Positions 6,604 to 7,431 of a DNA stretch of 7,431 nt are shown here, piece after piece. The DNA comes from Anaerolineae bacterium. Its GTDB lineage: Bacteria; Chloroflexota; Anaerolineae; Anaerolineales; Villigracilaceae. The stretch's first letter is position 1. Every line of letters begins with the position of its first letter. A model generated the notes under the pieces. It was not told the DNA's origin. It searched no databases and was given only the letters and a program-made list of their open reading frames with translations. The DNA lies in contig DQGV01000289.1 of assembly GCA_003524705.1 (NCBI GenBank), positions 1-7,431 of the forward strand, in the 5' to 3' direction. The position numbers were made by a program, and so were the translations under genes.

Positions 6604-7431
6604 TTAATTTAATAATTGCAAAGGTTCTTCAATTAAATCCGCGAGTGCTTGTAAAAATTCTGCACCGCGTGCTCCATCTACGACACGATGATCACAAGAT
6701 AAACTTAGTGTCATCATCGGTTGAATAAGTGGTTGACCATTGACCGGCACAACGCGGTCTGCGATTCTGCTAACAGCCAAAATCGCGGCTTGCGGTGGAT
6801 TGACGATTGCATTAAACGCATCCACACCATACATGCCGAGGTTGCTGATGGTGAAGGTTCCGTCCTGCATGTCGTTGAGCTTGAGGGTGCTGGCGCGGGC
6901 ACGGGCGGCGAGATCGTCCACGGTGGCTTGAATATCGCGCAGGGAGCGGGTTTCGGCATGATGGACGACGGGCACGATGAGGCCAGAGTCGAGGGCGACA
7001 GCGACGCCGATGTTGGCGGTGGGCCAGAGGGCGATTTCTTCGCCGTCGGTGGTGGCGTTGAGGTAGGGATGGCGAAGGAGGACGCTGGCGCTGGCTTTGA
7101 CGAGCAGGGTGGTGACAGAGAGTTTGTCTCCACGTGCTTTGAGGCGGGCGCGCAGCGAATCGATGGCGGTGGTATCGACCTGCGCATCGAAGAAGATGTG
7201 AGGCGCGGTCTGGAAACTTTTTTGGAGGCGGGTGGCGATGGTGCGGCGCATGCCTTCGATTTTGACGGTGCGCGGGAGATTTGCGGCGGCAGGGGCAGCG
7301 GTTGGCTGCGGCTGTGGTGCGGGTTGGCTGTGTTGGGCGGCAGCAGTGAGGACATCTTGGGACTGGATGCGTCCACGCGGGCCGGTGCCGGTGATGGCGG
7401 CGAGATCGAGGCCGTTCTCGCGGGCGGTATG
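6604..7431 (-). CDS. 2-oxo acid dehydrogenase E2 (dihydrolipoamide acyltransferase), 3' part
   Basis: The reading frame is open to the window edge at 7431, so the N-terminus, including any lipoyl domain, is missing; 275 residues remain. Residues 1-30 of the fragment look like a peripheral E3/E1-subunit-binding domain (ARENGLDLAAITGTGPRGRI). A Pro/Ala/Gln-rich linker follows (about 31-57), then the catalytic acyltransferase domain from about 58 to the end. The active-site motif HRVVDG is intact, with His at fragment residue 248 and Asp at 252; the conserved SNLGMYGVD segment lies at about 196. Such proteins transfer an acyl group from lipoamide to CoA in pyruvate, branched-chain, acetoin or related dehydrogenase complexes; the fragment does not say which. 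E1 genes are expected upstream. Bicupin A begins 8 nt after the stop. Codon use changes abruptly near 6831 (see findings). The ATG at 7249-7251 is internal, not the start. Confidence 0.93.
   Translation of the reverse strand, partial: HTARENGLDLAAITGTGPRGRIQSQDVLTAAAQHSQPAPQPQPTAAPAAANLPRTVKIEGMRRTIATRLQKSFQTAPHIFFDAQVDTTAIDSLRARLKARGDKLSVTTLLVKASASVLLRHPYLNATTDGEEIALWPTANIGVAVALDSGLIVPVVHHAETRSLRDIQATVDDLAARARASTLKLNDMQDGTFTISNLGMYGVDAFNAIVNPPQAAILAVSRIADRVVPVNGQPLIQPMMTLSLSCDHRVVDGARGAEFLQALADLIEEPLQLLN

Noticed and set aside
6714..7376. A 220-codon open frame on the minus strand overlapping E2, rich in Pro, Ser and Ala.
   Set aside because: It is a shadow frame of the GC-rich E2 segment with low-complexity composition, whereas the E2 frame carries clear domain motifs.

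Overview
All recognisable genes in this 7.4 kb window lie on the minus strand, so the region reads from position 7431 down to 1. It looks like one long polycistronic unit of eight genes, with both end genes cut by the window edges. In transcription order these are: a 2-oxo acid dehydrogenase E2 acyltransferase (3' part only), bicupin A, bicupin B, a divergent short-chain dehydrogenase/reductase (SDR), a COG0402-type metal-dependent amidohydrolase, an RbsC-type ABC permease, a lipoprotein substrate-binding protein, and the N-terminal part of the ABC ATPase. Spacing is tight: 8 nt, 11 nt, an 8 nt overlap, 2 nt, 8 nt, 79 nt and 26 nt. No tRNA, rRNA, CRISPR array, insertion sequence or convincing promoter was seen. 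There is no non-coding stretch over 80 bases.

Organism: a bacterium with moderate GC, by eye about 45-50% over most of the window. The Gly-rich lipoprotein signal (Ala-Ala-Cys followed by four Gly) and the sugar-type ABC system would suit a Chloroflexota (Anaerolineae-like) genome. This is a weak inference from style, not a proven placement.

How the genes may work together (inference): the binding protein captures an unknown small molecule, and the permease and ATPase import it. The amidohydrolase opens or deaminates it, and the SDR-fold protein and the two metal-binding cupins process the product. The E2 fragment carries an E3-binding domain and an intact HxxxDG catalytic motif. It implies that a 2-oxo acid dehydrogenase complex (E1 genes probably upstream, outside the window) turns a keto-acid product into an acyl-CoA. 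The substrate cannot be read from the sequence.

Points worth following: two tandem paralogous bicupins with all four metal sites intact; an SDR lacking the Ser/Tyr/Lys triad; an amidohydrolase that keeps its metal ligands but lacks the usual HxxE glutamate; and a very sharp codon-composition break inside the E2 gene at about 6831.
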